In this document: positions 11,643 to 20,112 of the stretch, piece by piece
Layout of the letters: every line of letters begins with the position of its first letter
Position numbering within the stretch: position 1 is the stretch's first letter
Program-made: the position numbers and the translations under genes
Notes under the pieces: generated by a model
Seen by the model: the letters and a program-made list of their open reading frames with translations, nothing else
Told to the model about the DNA's origin: nothing
Databases searched by the model: none
From: Annulohypoxylon bovei var. microspora
Taxonomy: Eukaryota; Ascomycota; Sordariomycetes; Xylariales; Hypoxylaceae
Reading direction: 5' to 3'
NCBI GenBank assembly: GCA_022836615.1
Contig: MU405274.1
Span: forward strand, 62,001 to 126,000
Length of the DNA: 64,000 nt

Positions 11643-13482
11643 AGGGAGAAGAACGATTGTGCATCATCCCGTATCGGCCCGTTCCTTTGATCTGAGATTG
11701 ATATTAAGATTAACTTAGTACAGGGGAGGAGGTATGAATGAACATGATCACATGAATCCGTGATTAAGAGAAGAGGACGCAAAGGATGAAAAAATAAAAA
11801 AGGTAAATAATAGACGAAAGGAATGGGTGGAATAATAACGATTGGAAAGTTAAAAATCCCAGATGCAGGAGTGTAGGTGTGTGTGTAACCAGGGTGATCT
11901 ATTACACGATAGGTAGGTGAGAAAGTACACCCGACTAGATAGAATGACTAATAGTATCCAGGTATGAAAGTGTAGAAGGAAGGTAGAAAGGTATGTAGAA
12001 GGAACGAGTGACATGAACAAAATAGTTTCTAGAACCCTTGAACTTACGAAATTTAGGAAGGAAGCAACGCAACGACCTCAATTATTGCAAACCCATAATT
12101 TTCCTAGGTAATTGCTCTGCACTGCCACCCCAAACTTGCTCCCTTCCGAATTCAATACGCGTCACGAACCAGCAACTGAACAATCTTTCGCGTACAACAT
12201 AAGATATATTCTTTTCTCCGATGACGTTATGCCTTGGATTAGTAGGTCCACCTACAGTTTGCCTTCCCAGAACGAGAATGCGCTTGACATTCAACTTATA
12301 GAAGCTATAGAAGCTATACCTCCTCTTCTCACCTAAGCCTATCCTTGGCTCTTGGGTACCCATCTTTATTCTTGAATCCATAGTACATAGCATTTTATAT
12401 AAAATCTAGATCTTATTAGGCAAGATCAGATGTACATCTAACCCAGAGTTTGTGTAACGAGTGGCTAGATAAAAGGGGGATTGAAGGCAATCTTAGACGA
12501 GGCACATTGTGCGCCGAGTCCATATCAAATGAGCCACAATAGCAAAACTTCCTAGGTAGGGCATATCATTGAGATATCCTTTTTTTATTACCGAGTTGGT
12601 ACGGTGAGACAAAATGGTTGATTGTGGAACAATAGAAGCTCGAGATTCAGTAGGACCCCTAGAAGGGACAAGTTGAATAGGGGATGTTTGAATTCAAGGA
12701 TAAAAATGCCCACATCAATTTGCTAAAAGTGGACAAGATGATGCTCGGTGTGCCGCGCACGGCTATTACGAGGCTCTTGGCCTTGCTGCATGTTCATTGG
12801 CCCATTTTAAGACGAACGGAAGTCGCTTCGGCAGCAGACGGGTCGGGCCCACCCTTCCCCACTAGTATTTTTCGACGTTGAAAGTTGAAAGTTAAAATGT
12901 TAAAAAATCTACAGGGGGGGATAATCGGACACGCGACACATTTACATCCGATAATTATTTCCTTCACATCGTCGTCAGCCTCTTACGTCAAGATCAAAAT
13001 CTAGCTTAGACTGCCCACGATATATCCCCATAACTTCGCAACTAGTAAATTCTCCAATTGAGGCTTTCCTAACTAACCTCTTCAACTGAGCGCCACAACT
13101 ACGGCCGCATATCAAATCCCTTGCGAAACCCCTCGAAACGTTTGATCCAATACGCGTCAGCCAGGCGTCCTTAGTACATATGCCGGGTACTACAAGCAGG
13201 CTCAGTTTCTAGTGACTAGGAAATTGTTATCTCGCTGACAGTATTCCTGATCAAAGGCGGGTACCTGCCCGCCTACGCAGCAAACCCGTTTCATCGACCC
13301 AGTTACATCCGTCAAAAAACGAAACTGATATGACATGCAGTCATGCACATATGGACGATCTCTCGAAAACTATCCCCCATTTGGATTTGTCTCATATTAA
13401 AAATATCAATATCAGATCTAACTATCTGACAAGCCAGCCTACCTGCCTACGTATAGTAGGTACCTAGTAGGTCAATTCCTAC
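11643..13482. other. intergenic, no gene seen
   Basis: This is the upstream region of the DUF3431 gene and the 3' flank of the deaminase gene. It contains purine-rich AT-biased stretches (about 11750-12010) and short open frames on both strands without protein character. Confidence 0.5.
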
Positions 13483-14116
13483 TTACATAACAACCCTCGT
13501 CTTACTCCAATATTTATCACTTTCTTCGACAACAACTTTACCCTCATCCTCCAACGGCCCGATGACCTCAATATCCTTCTGTGGACAACCTTTCAGGAAG
13601 TCCTTGGTATGCCAATCCATGGTGAAGTTCTCCTTATTACCTGGACCAGTCAACTCATACAACTGGTCGTTGCTACCTGCGAAAACAATGCGACCGATAT
13701 GCGCCCACTGCCGGTATACCCTTTTGTCAGTCATATCACCACTCTGAATAGGAGCTGCCAAGACGGGAACGCCGTGGACGCACATAAATAGTGGCAGTGC
13801 ACATGCCACACGGCTCCCATGTGCTGAAGAGAGTACATTGCCATAGGAATTCCTTCGGGTAATGTTTATATGCCAGCCTCGCGAGGGAGCTTTCTGCGTG
13901 ATTGACCTGGTCGACCGACTGATGGGTCAGTAACACAGCGTCATTGTCTGGTCCTATCAGAGCTGCAGCAAAAGGTCTCTTCCCGAATGTGGCGGCTCGG
14001 CGCTGCACTGTCAGTGCTACCTGGATGCCTGCTGCGATTTGTGCCGGCGTCATAGGTTTGCGCCCCGGAAATAGGTTCGGGGTCGATCCGGCTACTGTAC
14101 CGGGCTCCGCTGCCAT
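13483..14116 (-). CDS. cytidine/deoxycytidylate-type zinc nucleoside deaminase
   Basis: Two exons (14116-13784 and 13707-13483) with a 76-bp GT-AG intron give 185 aa. Splicing restores the family motif ATIY-WAHIGRIVFAG. The start is the ATG at 14116 (MAAEPG); codons further upstream in frame lack an ATG. Zinc-site signatures are complete: HAE within VNHAESSLARLA (His ligand plus catalytic Glu) and PCGMC (two Cys ligands). The second half, SNDQLYELTG...MDWHTKDFLKGCPQKDIEV, resembles cytoplasmic guanine/cytosine or tRNA-adenosine deaminase-like proteins of the CDA fold. Hydrolytic deamination of a base or nucleoside is expected, but the substrate is not evident. The retroelement inserted only about 190 bp upstream of its start codon. 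Confidence 0.82.
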
Positions 14117-14305
14117 CGTTAAATAGTTGCCTAGATGGTATATCAATTGCCCTGTTGGTCGGTCGGTCTGTTGTTTAACCAGGAAGTAATTGGGACTCCT
14201 TACTTCCGATGGCCTGTTATAGATTGATGATTCTTTACAAAATGTAAGATAATTTGTAAGTATGATGCTATGTATTAAAGACTATCCTATCGTAAGTCAT
14301 GCGGG

Positions 14306-14521
14306 TGTGCGTCCGAGCCTCCTAATTGTACGGAATATCGTCTATGTGTAATAGACGTTATTCTGTACTGGTAAGGGTAAACTCGTGTGTAAATTGTTGA
14401 TTAATCTAGGTTTCATAACTAGCTAGATTTACATGCGATCTGAGGTTATCTCAGCAGCCAACGCTTGCCACCGCAGGTGGTCCAAGCGTTGCTGCGGAAA
14501 CCCTCAGATCGGGGATCCACA
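14306..14521 (-). repeat. 3' LTR of the compact retroelement
   Basis: 216 bp, TGTG...CACA, identical base for base to the copy 1008 bp downstream. It contains two long imperfect palindromes: 14328-14368 (17-bp arms with one mismatch and one G-T pair, 7-nt loop) and 14437-14510 (outer 9-bp arms GATCTGAGG/CCTCAGATC, inner arms CAACGCTTG/CAAGCGTTG and CCACC/GGTGG around GCA). Confidence 0.88.
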
Positions 14522-14539
14522 TCACTCTCCTCCTCCATT
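14522..14539 (-). other. polypurine tract of the LTR element
   Basis: On the minus strand the 18 bases immediately before the 3' LTR read AATGGAGGAGGAGAGTGA. A purine run abutting the LTR is the usual primer for plus-strand synthesis in LTR retroelements. It fixes the element's orientation as minus, in agreement with the ORF. Confidence 0.65.
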
Positions 14540-14582
14540 ATGATTATCCCTAATCATCACAAACGTAATCCCTCTTGATTGA

Positions 14583-15206
14583 TCATCCGTGATCATCATA
14601 ACCGTACGGGGTAACTGTCGTCCACGTACGCCGGGAACAGGTTGCTGCCGTTGCTGTTGTACTTGCTTGGGAGCACCAGCCCTCCTGGGCCTTGTGATAG
14701 CTACGGGCCATAAGAGCCTCGTGCTGTATTGCCAGCTGTTTCTGAGTTGCTGCCTCTTCCTCCTCGGTCGGTTCGCGAGTGCATTCGGCGTACTCGGTGG
14801 CGTACTCGGCAGGTGGTTGGTTTGCCGTATCGGTGGGCGCTGCGGTGCCTAGCTCAGGTGCTGCGGTGCCTAGCTCAGGTGCTGCGGTGCCTGGCTCAGA
14901 TGGTGATAGGTTCGTTTTAGCAGGCGACGGGTCAGGTTGGTTGATTGATTTCCCAGTCGCTATGCTTCTTGTAAGGGTTGTTATCATCGTGAACACCTGG
15001 TCGAAATTTTTGTTCATGTTATCCAACATCTTGTTGTGCTCCGCAAACGGTTCGAGCCTTTGGTAGGCTTGATTGACAGTATTGTCATAGTTCTTACGAA
15101 CGCCGGCGAGGCTGGTGACGTCCGTGGGCGCCGTGGGCGCCGTGGGCGCCTTGCCCTTGCCTTTGCCTGCCCGTTCGTCTGAGTCGGAGCCAGCTGCTTT
15201 AGACAT
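14583..15206 (-). CDS. gag-like ORF of the compact LTR element
   Basis: The only sizeable ORF of the element: 207 aa from an ATG at 15206 (MSKAAGSDSDE). A basic, low-complexity N-terminus with a PTAPTAPTD repeat is followed by a helical, probably coiled-coil part (about residues 35-95: YQRLEPFAEHNKMLDNM...), then a Pro/Ala linker with three GTAAPEL-like copies encoded by a 21-bp tandem repeat (14839-14901), and an acidic EEEEAATQKQ segment. No CCHC zinc knuckle and no protease, RT or integrase motif is visible. The Gag role is inferred from position and orientation inside the LTRs. The +1 frame is open through the C-terminal region up to the LTR edge. Confidence 0.55.
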   Translation of the reverse strand: MSKAAGSDSDERAGKGKGKAPTAPTAPTDVTSLAGVRKNYDNTVNQAYQRLEPFAEHNKMLDNMNKNFDQVFTMITTLTRSIATGKSINQPDPSPAKTNLSPSEPGTAAPELGTAAPELGTAAPTDTANQPPAEYATEYAECTREPTEEEEAATQKQLAIQHEALMARSYHKAQEGWCSQASTTATAATCSRRTWTTVTPYGYDDHG

Positions 15207-15313
15207 GGTCTAAGAAGCTGGTGTAAAAAGGTGTGATGTGAAAAGAAAGTGTGTAAATGAGTGAAATGAGTTTTATTTGTGTTATTGGCGTTCTGCCTGC
15301 GCAAATAGCTATT

Positions 15314-15529
15314 TGTGCGTCCGAGCCTCCTAATTGTACGGAATATCGTCTATGTGTAATAGACGTTATTCTGTACTGGTAAGGGTAAACTCGTGTGTAA
15401 ATTGTTGATTAATCTAGGTTTCATAACTAGCTAGATTTACATGCGATCTGAGGTTATCTCAGCAGCCAACGCTTGCCACCGCAGGTGGTCCAAGCGTTGC
15501 TGCGGAAACCCTCAGATCGGGGATCCACA
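15314..15529 (-). repeat. 5' LTR of the compact retroelement
   Basis: Second copy of the 216-bp repeat, identical to 14306-14521, with the equivalent palindromes at 15336-15376 and 15445-15518. It is followed outside by the CGGG target duplication. In element orientation it would carry the promoter for the gag-like ORF. Confidence 0.88.
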
Positions 15530-15533
15530 CGGG

Positions 15534-15847
15534 GAGATTGATTGAATTAACATCAATAGCGATATCCGGAGATAAGAACCCCACCACGGCGTTTCCCGGA
15601 GACTGGACGTATTAAAGTCACATACATACATATCGCAGATATGGTACCCAACGTCGGACGAGATGTAATAGGCCACCCTACCGCCTACCCCCTAGTGTCT
15701 AAAATAAAACAAATAGGCAATTAGATATTGGCGTCTAGCCGACAGCACATGTAACGTGAAATGAACAGGGCTGCGGGGTCTTATTGTGTCGCCCTCAACT
15801 CCCCACTTTGCAAGATGAATCCAAACGACATCCCTGTTCTTGTTAAA
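15534..15847. other. short intergenic stretch, no gene seen
   Basis: Sequence between the retroelement and the 3' end of the HAD gene. No gene, repeat or RNA was recognised. Confidence 0.4.
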
Positions 15848-16842
15848 CTACAATTTGGCATTCGTGCCTCCTAACTTGGGCTTTATGGGTATCCTAGGAT
15901 GACCTCCCGCTAACTTAAGGCCTGTGATAGCCTCGAGTTCATCGACTGCCTCGAATGCCTTCCCTAGCGGTACTTTGATGGTTCGAAACCCTACTTTCTT
16001 GGCTGCTTTGAGATTCTCGCCGATATCATCTAAGAAGATAATATCCTCCGGCTTTACCCCATCTTGCCAATTTAACGATTGCCCCCGTGCCTCAGTAGCA
16101 CGAGAGATGGCGTACTTGTCTGCCTCGTTTAGCGCGTACTCATATATCTTGGGGTCCGGCTTCCGCAGCCCTACGTGTGCCGACGACACGAAAACGTCGA
16201 ACAAATTCCTGATCGGGTCGGCGAAGAAATCCTCCCGATGAAGCGCATGACCTGAGGGGAAGATGACGGTATTGCTAAGCGCAGCTAGAATGAACTGTCC
16301 ACTAGCTTTCAGATTCCTGAGAGCCGGGTGCATCCATGGGTCTGGGGCAGTCGATGCTGCCATCATATCGTTGAAGAGCCAATGCGCATCGAGATTCGGA
16401 AGTGGAGGAACCTCCTTGGGAAGGCTCGGGTCCTTCGGCTGCTGGATCTTGTAGAATGCGTCCCACCGCACGGGATCATGCAGGTCTTCATTGAAACCGG
16501 TGTAGAACGTATCGTCTAGACTGATCTCGCCCCTTTCTAACCTATGCCAAAATCCGCCAGGTGCCGTTTTAGAGATCGAATAATTGATCCAACCTGGTGG
16601 TATCCCTAGACTCAGTTCATAGTCTAATATAGACTGAAAAGGTGAGATGACCTATTTTTGGGTTAGCAATCTAGATGCAACAAAAGTTTAAGAAAATCAG
16701 TGGCCTGGTGCTTGAAAGTGCGTTGTCGGGCAACATAGGAAAGTACTAGATATGTAATAGTAATATAGAAGTAATATAAACTTACACAAACACCTCCGAT
16801 ATCGAACAGGAGCACTTTTGGTTTCTTTTGGTTACTAGCCAT
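15848..16842 (-). CDS. HAD-superfamily hydrolase (epoxide-hydrolase N-domain/phosphatase-like)
   Basis: Two exons (16842-16786 and 16651-15848) join as DIGGVCVISPF to give 286 aa. The start ATG at 16842 begins MASNQKKPKVLLFDIGGV; a TTG lies upstream in frame but no ATG. HAD motifs are in order: motif I FDIGGV (residues about 13-18), motif II AALSNT, motif III lysine in GLRKPDPKIYEYAL, motif IV IIFLDDIGENL. The cap between motifs I and II is alpha-helical, as in the subfamily I enzymes related to the soluble epoxide hydrolase phosphatase domain and the ACAD10/11 N-terminus. The acid normally two residues after the nucleophile Asp is Gly here, a variant known in that subgroup. A cytosolic phosphatase or related hydrolase is likely; the substrate is unknown. 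Confidence 0.82.
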
Positions 16843-17315
16843 TGTAAAGTCCAAGGTTCCTCAGTATTAACATATACAACCGAGTATTCTATTAGAATTA
16901 GATTCTAAGATCGTGCTAACATGTACCTAGCTTCCTAAGTTAATGAAACCCATTTTATCGATTCTGTGAAAGTAGGAGGACGTTTCAACTTAGATATGTC
17001 TGTCTTCCAATAAGCTATCCCGAGACATACCTCGGCTGATTACCTAAGCTTCGAATATGGTTATTTCTGATCCTTTTGTGGTCCGTGCATATGTTGGAAG
17101 GCAGGAACTGCTCGTCACCTACCCCAGTATGAAAACTTCTAGCGTTGCTGATTCGTACCCCACCAAACCAGGGCAAGCGAACGCACATAGACAAAATTAA
17201 ACATTAAACCCACACTACTTTTCTCATTTCACAACTTTTCTTCCTTCTCATCACCAACTTCGACACCTTCGACCAACACGCTGATAGCATTCGCCTACCA
17301 GCCACATTAGTCAAG
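16843..17315. promoter_or_regulatory. shared upstream region of the HAD gene and RPL5
   Basis: A 473-bp divergent intergenic region. The RPL5-proximal part (about 17205-17300) is a pyrimidine-rich leader of CTTCC/CTCATC-like runs, typical of highly expressed fungal ribosomal protein genes. No TATA element stands out. Confidence 0.4.
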
Positions 17316-18439
17316 ATGGTAAGTCCAGGATGAATACAAGTCATTGCAATGCTAGAAATGGCAAATATTGCAAATATGACATTTAAGTACAAGAGTCAAT
17401 GCAAGATGCTTCGGAATGGAGGAAAATAATTCTGAAGCGCAAATTGCTGATTCGATGGGGTTTCAATAGGCGTTCAACAAGTCGATCAAGAGCAGCGCCT
17501 ACTACAGGTAAGTAATTCAATTCATCGTTAAATCATTAATAGTCGAATGCAGCCAAATTAACAATACCTCACAGCCGCTTCCAAACGAAGTACAAGCGCC
17601 GTCGCCAGGGAAAGACCGACTACTATGCCCGCAAGCGCCTGATCACCCAGGCCAAGAACAAGTACAACGCACCCAAGTACCGCCTAGTTGTTCGCTTCAC
17701 CAACCGCGACATCATCACCCAGATCGTCACCTCTGAGATTGCTGGTGACAAGGTCTTCGCCGCCGCCTACTCTCACGAGCTCAAGGCTTACGGTATTGAG
17801 CATGGTCTGACCAACTGGGCCGCTTCATACTCTACTGGTCTTCTCCTTGCCCGTCGTGTCCTCAAGAAGCTTGGCCTCGACGAGACCTTCACTGGCGTTG
17901 AGGAGCCCGATGGAGAGTACACCCTGACCGAGGCTGCTGAGGAGGATGGCGAAGAGCGCCGACCTTTCAAGGCTTTCCTCGATGTCGGTCTTGCCCGAAC
18001 CTCTACCGGTGCCCGTGTTTTCGGTGTCATGAAGGGTGCTTCAGACGGTGGTATTCTCGTCCCCCACTCCGAGAACCGATTCCCTGGTTTCGACATGGAG
18101 TCTGAGGAACTCGACGCCGAGACCCTCAAGAAGTACATCTACGCCGGCCACGTTGCCGAGTACATGGAGACCCTCGCCGACGATGATGAGGAACGATACA
18201 AGAGTCAGTTCCAGAAGTACCTCGACGACGACCTTGAGGCCGATGGTCTTGAGGACATGTACACTGAGGCCCACGCTGCTATCCGAGAGGACCCCTTCAA
18301 GAAGGGTGAGAGCGACGCTCCCCAGAAGACCAAGGAGGAGTGGAAGGCAGAGTCCAAGAAGTACAGGTCTGTCAAGGCCACTAAGGAGGAGAAGATCGAG
18401 AAGGTTAAGGCCAAGATCGCCGCGCGCCTGCAGGAATAA
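17316..18439 (+). CDS. RPL5: 60S ribosomal protein L5 (uL18)
   Basis: Three exons: 17316-17318 (only the ATG), 17470-17507 and 17575-18439, giving 301 aa, the usual length for eukaryotic L5. The protein starts MAFNKSIKSSAYYSRFQTKY and carries the conserved RRRQGKTDYYARKRL, NKYNAPKYRLVVRFTNRDI, AYGIEHGLTNWAASYSTGLL, FLDVGLARTSTGARVFGVMK and the lysine-rich C-terminal helix ending AARLQE. L5 binds 5S rRNA and, with L11, docks it on the large ribosomal subunit. It works in the nucleolus, for 5S RNP assembly, and in the cytoplasm. Codon use is strongly biased to C-ending codons compared with most neighbours, as expected for a highly expressed gene. The identification is secure. Confidence 0.97.
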
Positions 18440-19461
18440 GCGGCTGGTTTTAGGAAGGGAAAAAGGGTCGCTCCACATTTACGGTTGTCTTCAGGCATCG
18501 GAGTTCATAGGAATGGCACATTGACAGGTCACTAAACGAATGAATGAAGTTTATGCACCGTCATCGTTTCGAATGTTTAAATGTGTTCGTGACTATCTAG
18601 TCTTATACGAGTCTAGTGATTTGAAGCTCCTTTAACCATCTACAACAGCATATGTATCTCGAGTAAACCATATCAAGGTGTGTTAGTACCCACCTAGGGA
18701 GGTATTCGTTGGTCTAAACGCCGTGGCCAGTCGACGCCAAATTTCTGCATAACCTAGGTAATAAGTCAAGATCTTCTAAATTCCAGCTGAGGTAGTATGT
18801 TTTCATATTACCTCTTGAGCCTTCCTCTGTCGGCTGGCGTGTACTCTTATCTAATATCCCCCGGAGAATAGGAGTTTATAGGAGTTTAAATGTCTCCGGC
18901 TTACTACATATAACGACTTCACCCCGTCGAATCTCCTGGCTTGATGCCGACTATCTCCAAGTATTCGCAGTCAATGGCTTTAACTGACCTAGAGAAGTAA
19001 TCCAAACATGATTTTTCCTCAACCATGCACAGAATAATAGAATAATCACTGCTCGCTACATTCAATTTGCTTAGTCCGACTTAAATCGCGGCTGGGGATG
19101 CACGGAGACGATGCTATAACCCGACGGTGCGATAATAGACCGTCAGCGCAATGAGGATTAACATTGACACGATCCTGACATTCTCATGTTGGTCGAACTC
19201 CTAGCAGCCCCTGTATCTTTCTTTTCTGTATAGAAGGAGAGATATACAGCCAGGGAGGTTGTTCGATGCTTCGAACCGCGGAGTGGTAGAGTTCATCCGA
19301 GTGAAGAAGAGGTTGTGTATAAGAATGGAGTACTATCCGTTTTCTAAACATATGTTCGACTCTATCACAAGTGTAACTATCATCTCGGCTCCCCTCTATT
19401 CAATAAACTCGACTAGTACTCCTTAAATCAGCTGTCTAAGCGACATATCATAATTCGAACT
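18440..19461. other. intergenic, no gene seen
   Basis: 3' flank of RPL5 and upstream region of the EthD gene. No gene or notable repeat was found. Confidence 0.45.
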
Positions 19462-20112
19462 ATGTCAGTAACCGACAATGGCACAAGAGCCTCCCCAGGC
19501 CGTTTGCCACGAATGACTCTTCAGGTCTACGGAAACATGAAGAACAGGTCCGAGGACAACGAAGCCTTCTCTCGCGATTACCTTGCCAAAGTGGCTAGCA
19601 TCCACGCTCGGAATGGTATCGAGGCATACCAGCAGGTGAGAAAGCTATCTAGATTTGAAAATCTTCAACCCAGCGAACTAACAGGCCCCTTTTCAACATT
19701 CGAAGGTCTTCACGCCGCCGCCGTACCGTGCTGCCCTGGGTCGTGGATGTAGGTCCCCTATCCCCTCGTTCTTCTCCATTTCCCCACCGTACTCTGCCGT
19801 GCCTAGGTACCTACCTATGTGCTTACCTATATGCTAACTTAACCGCCCCGATCCCAGGACCACGACATCACAGTCGAGTTCTACTTCCGCAGCTTCGCGG
19901 ACCTCGAGAAAGTGCACAGGGATCCAGACTCCCAGATGCTGCAGGCCGTCGAGGGGCCCTACGTGAACCTGGTGCACGCCGTTGTCTCGCTGGGCTGGGT
20001 CGAGAAGTACGTCGATGACGGGAAGGTCGTTAATGTCAGGGATGGCAAGCCGATGTATCCTCCTTGGGCTGAGTTGCAGGACCTGTCTACGGCGGCGGCG
20101 GGGGGGAAATGA
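19462..20112 (+). CDS. EthD-domain (dimeric alpha-beta barrel) protein, probably frameshifted
   Basis: Exon 1 (from the ATG at 19462 to about 19635) encodes MTLQVYGNMKNRSEDNEAFS and ends IHARNGIEAYQQ. The last exon (from 19860) encodes DHDITVEFYFRSFADLEKVH and AVVSLGWVEKYVDDGKVVN, typical of fungal EthD proteins (about 110-150 aa, ferredoxin-like fold; roles in ether degradation or polyketide tailoring are known for some). Between them the sequence at about 19707-19749 encodes VFTPPPYRAA in one frame and LPWVVD in another. I found no GT-AG arrangement that keeps both segments in frame with the last exon. A one-base indel, a sequence error or a pseudogene is therefore possible. The family call rests mainly on the last exon. 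Confidence 0.55.

Larger units (their letters stand above)
14306..15529 (-). mobile_element. compact non-autonomous LTR retrotransposon (TRIM/LARD-like), 1224 bp
   Basis: Two identical 216-bp direct repeats (14306-14521 and 15314-15529) flank a 792-bp interior. Each repeat begins TGTG and ends CACA, as LTRs do. The 4 bp outside the element are CGGG on both sides (14302-14305 and 15530-15533), a clean target-site duplication. Read on the minus strand, a polypurine tract (GGAGGAGGAG) lies directly before the 3' LTR. The interior holds one gag-like ORF and no reverse transcriptase, protease or integrase. No obvious tRNA-complementary primer site beginning TGG follows the 5' LTR. The identical LTRs indicate a recent insertion, which must have used enzymes of an autonomous partner not present in this window. 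Confidence 0.85.

Noticed and set aside
17319..17469. Possible intronic C/D-box snoRNA in RPL5 intron 1
   Set aside because: CTGA words occur, but there is no proper RTGATGA C box and no terminal stem, so the signal is too weak.
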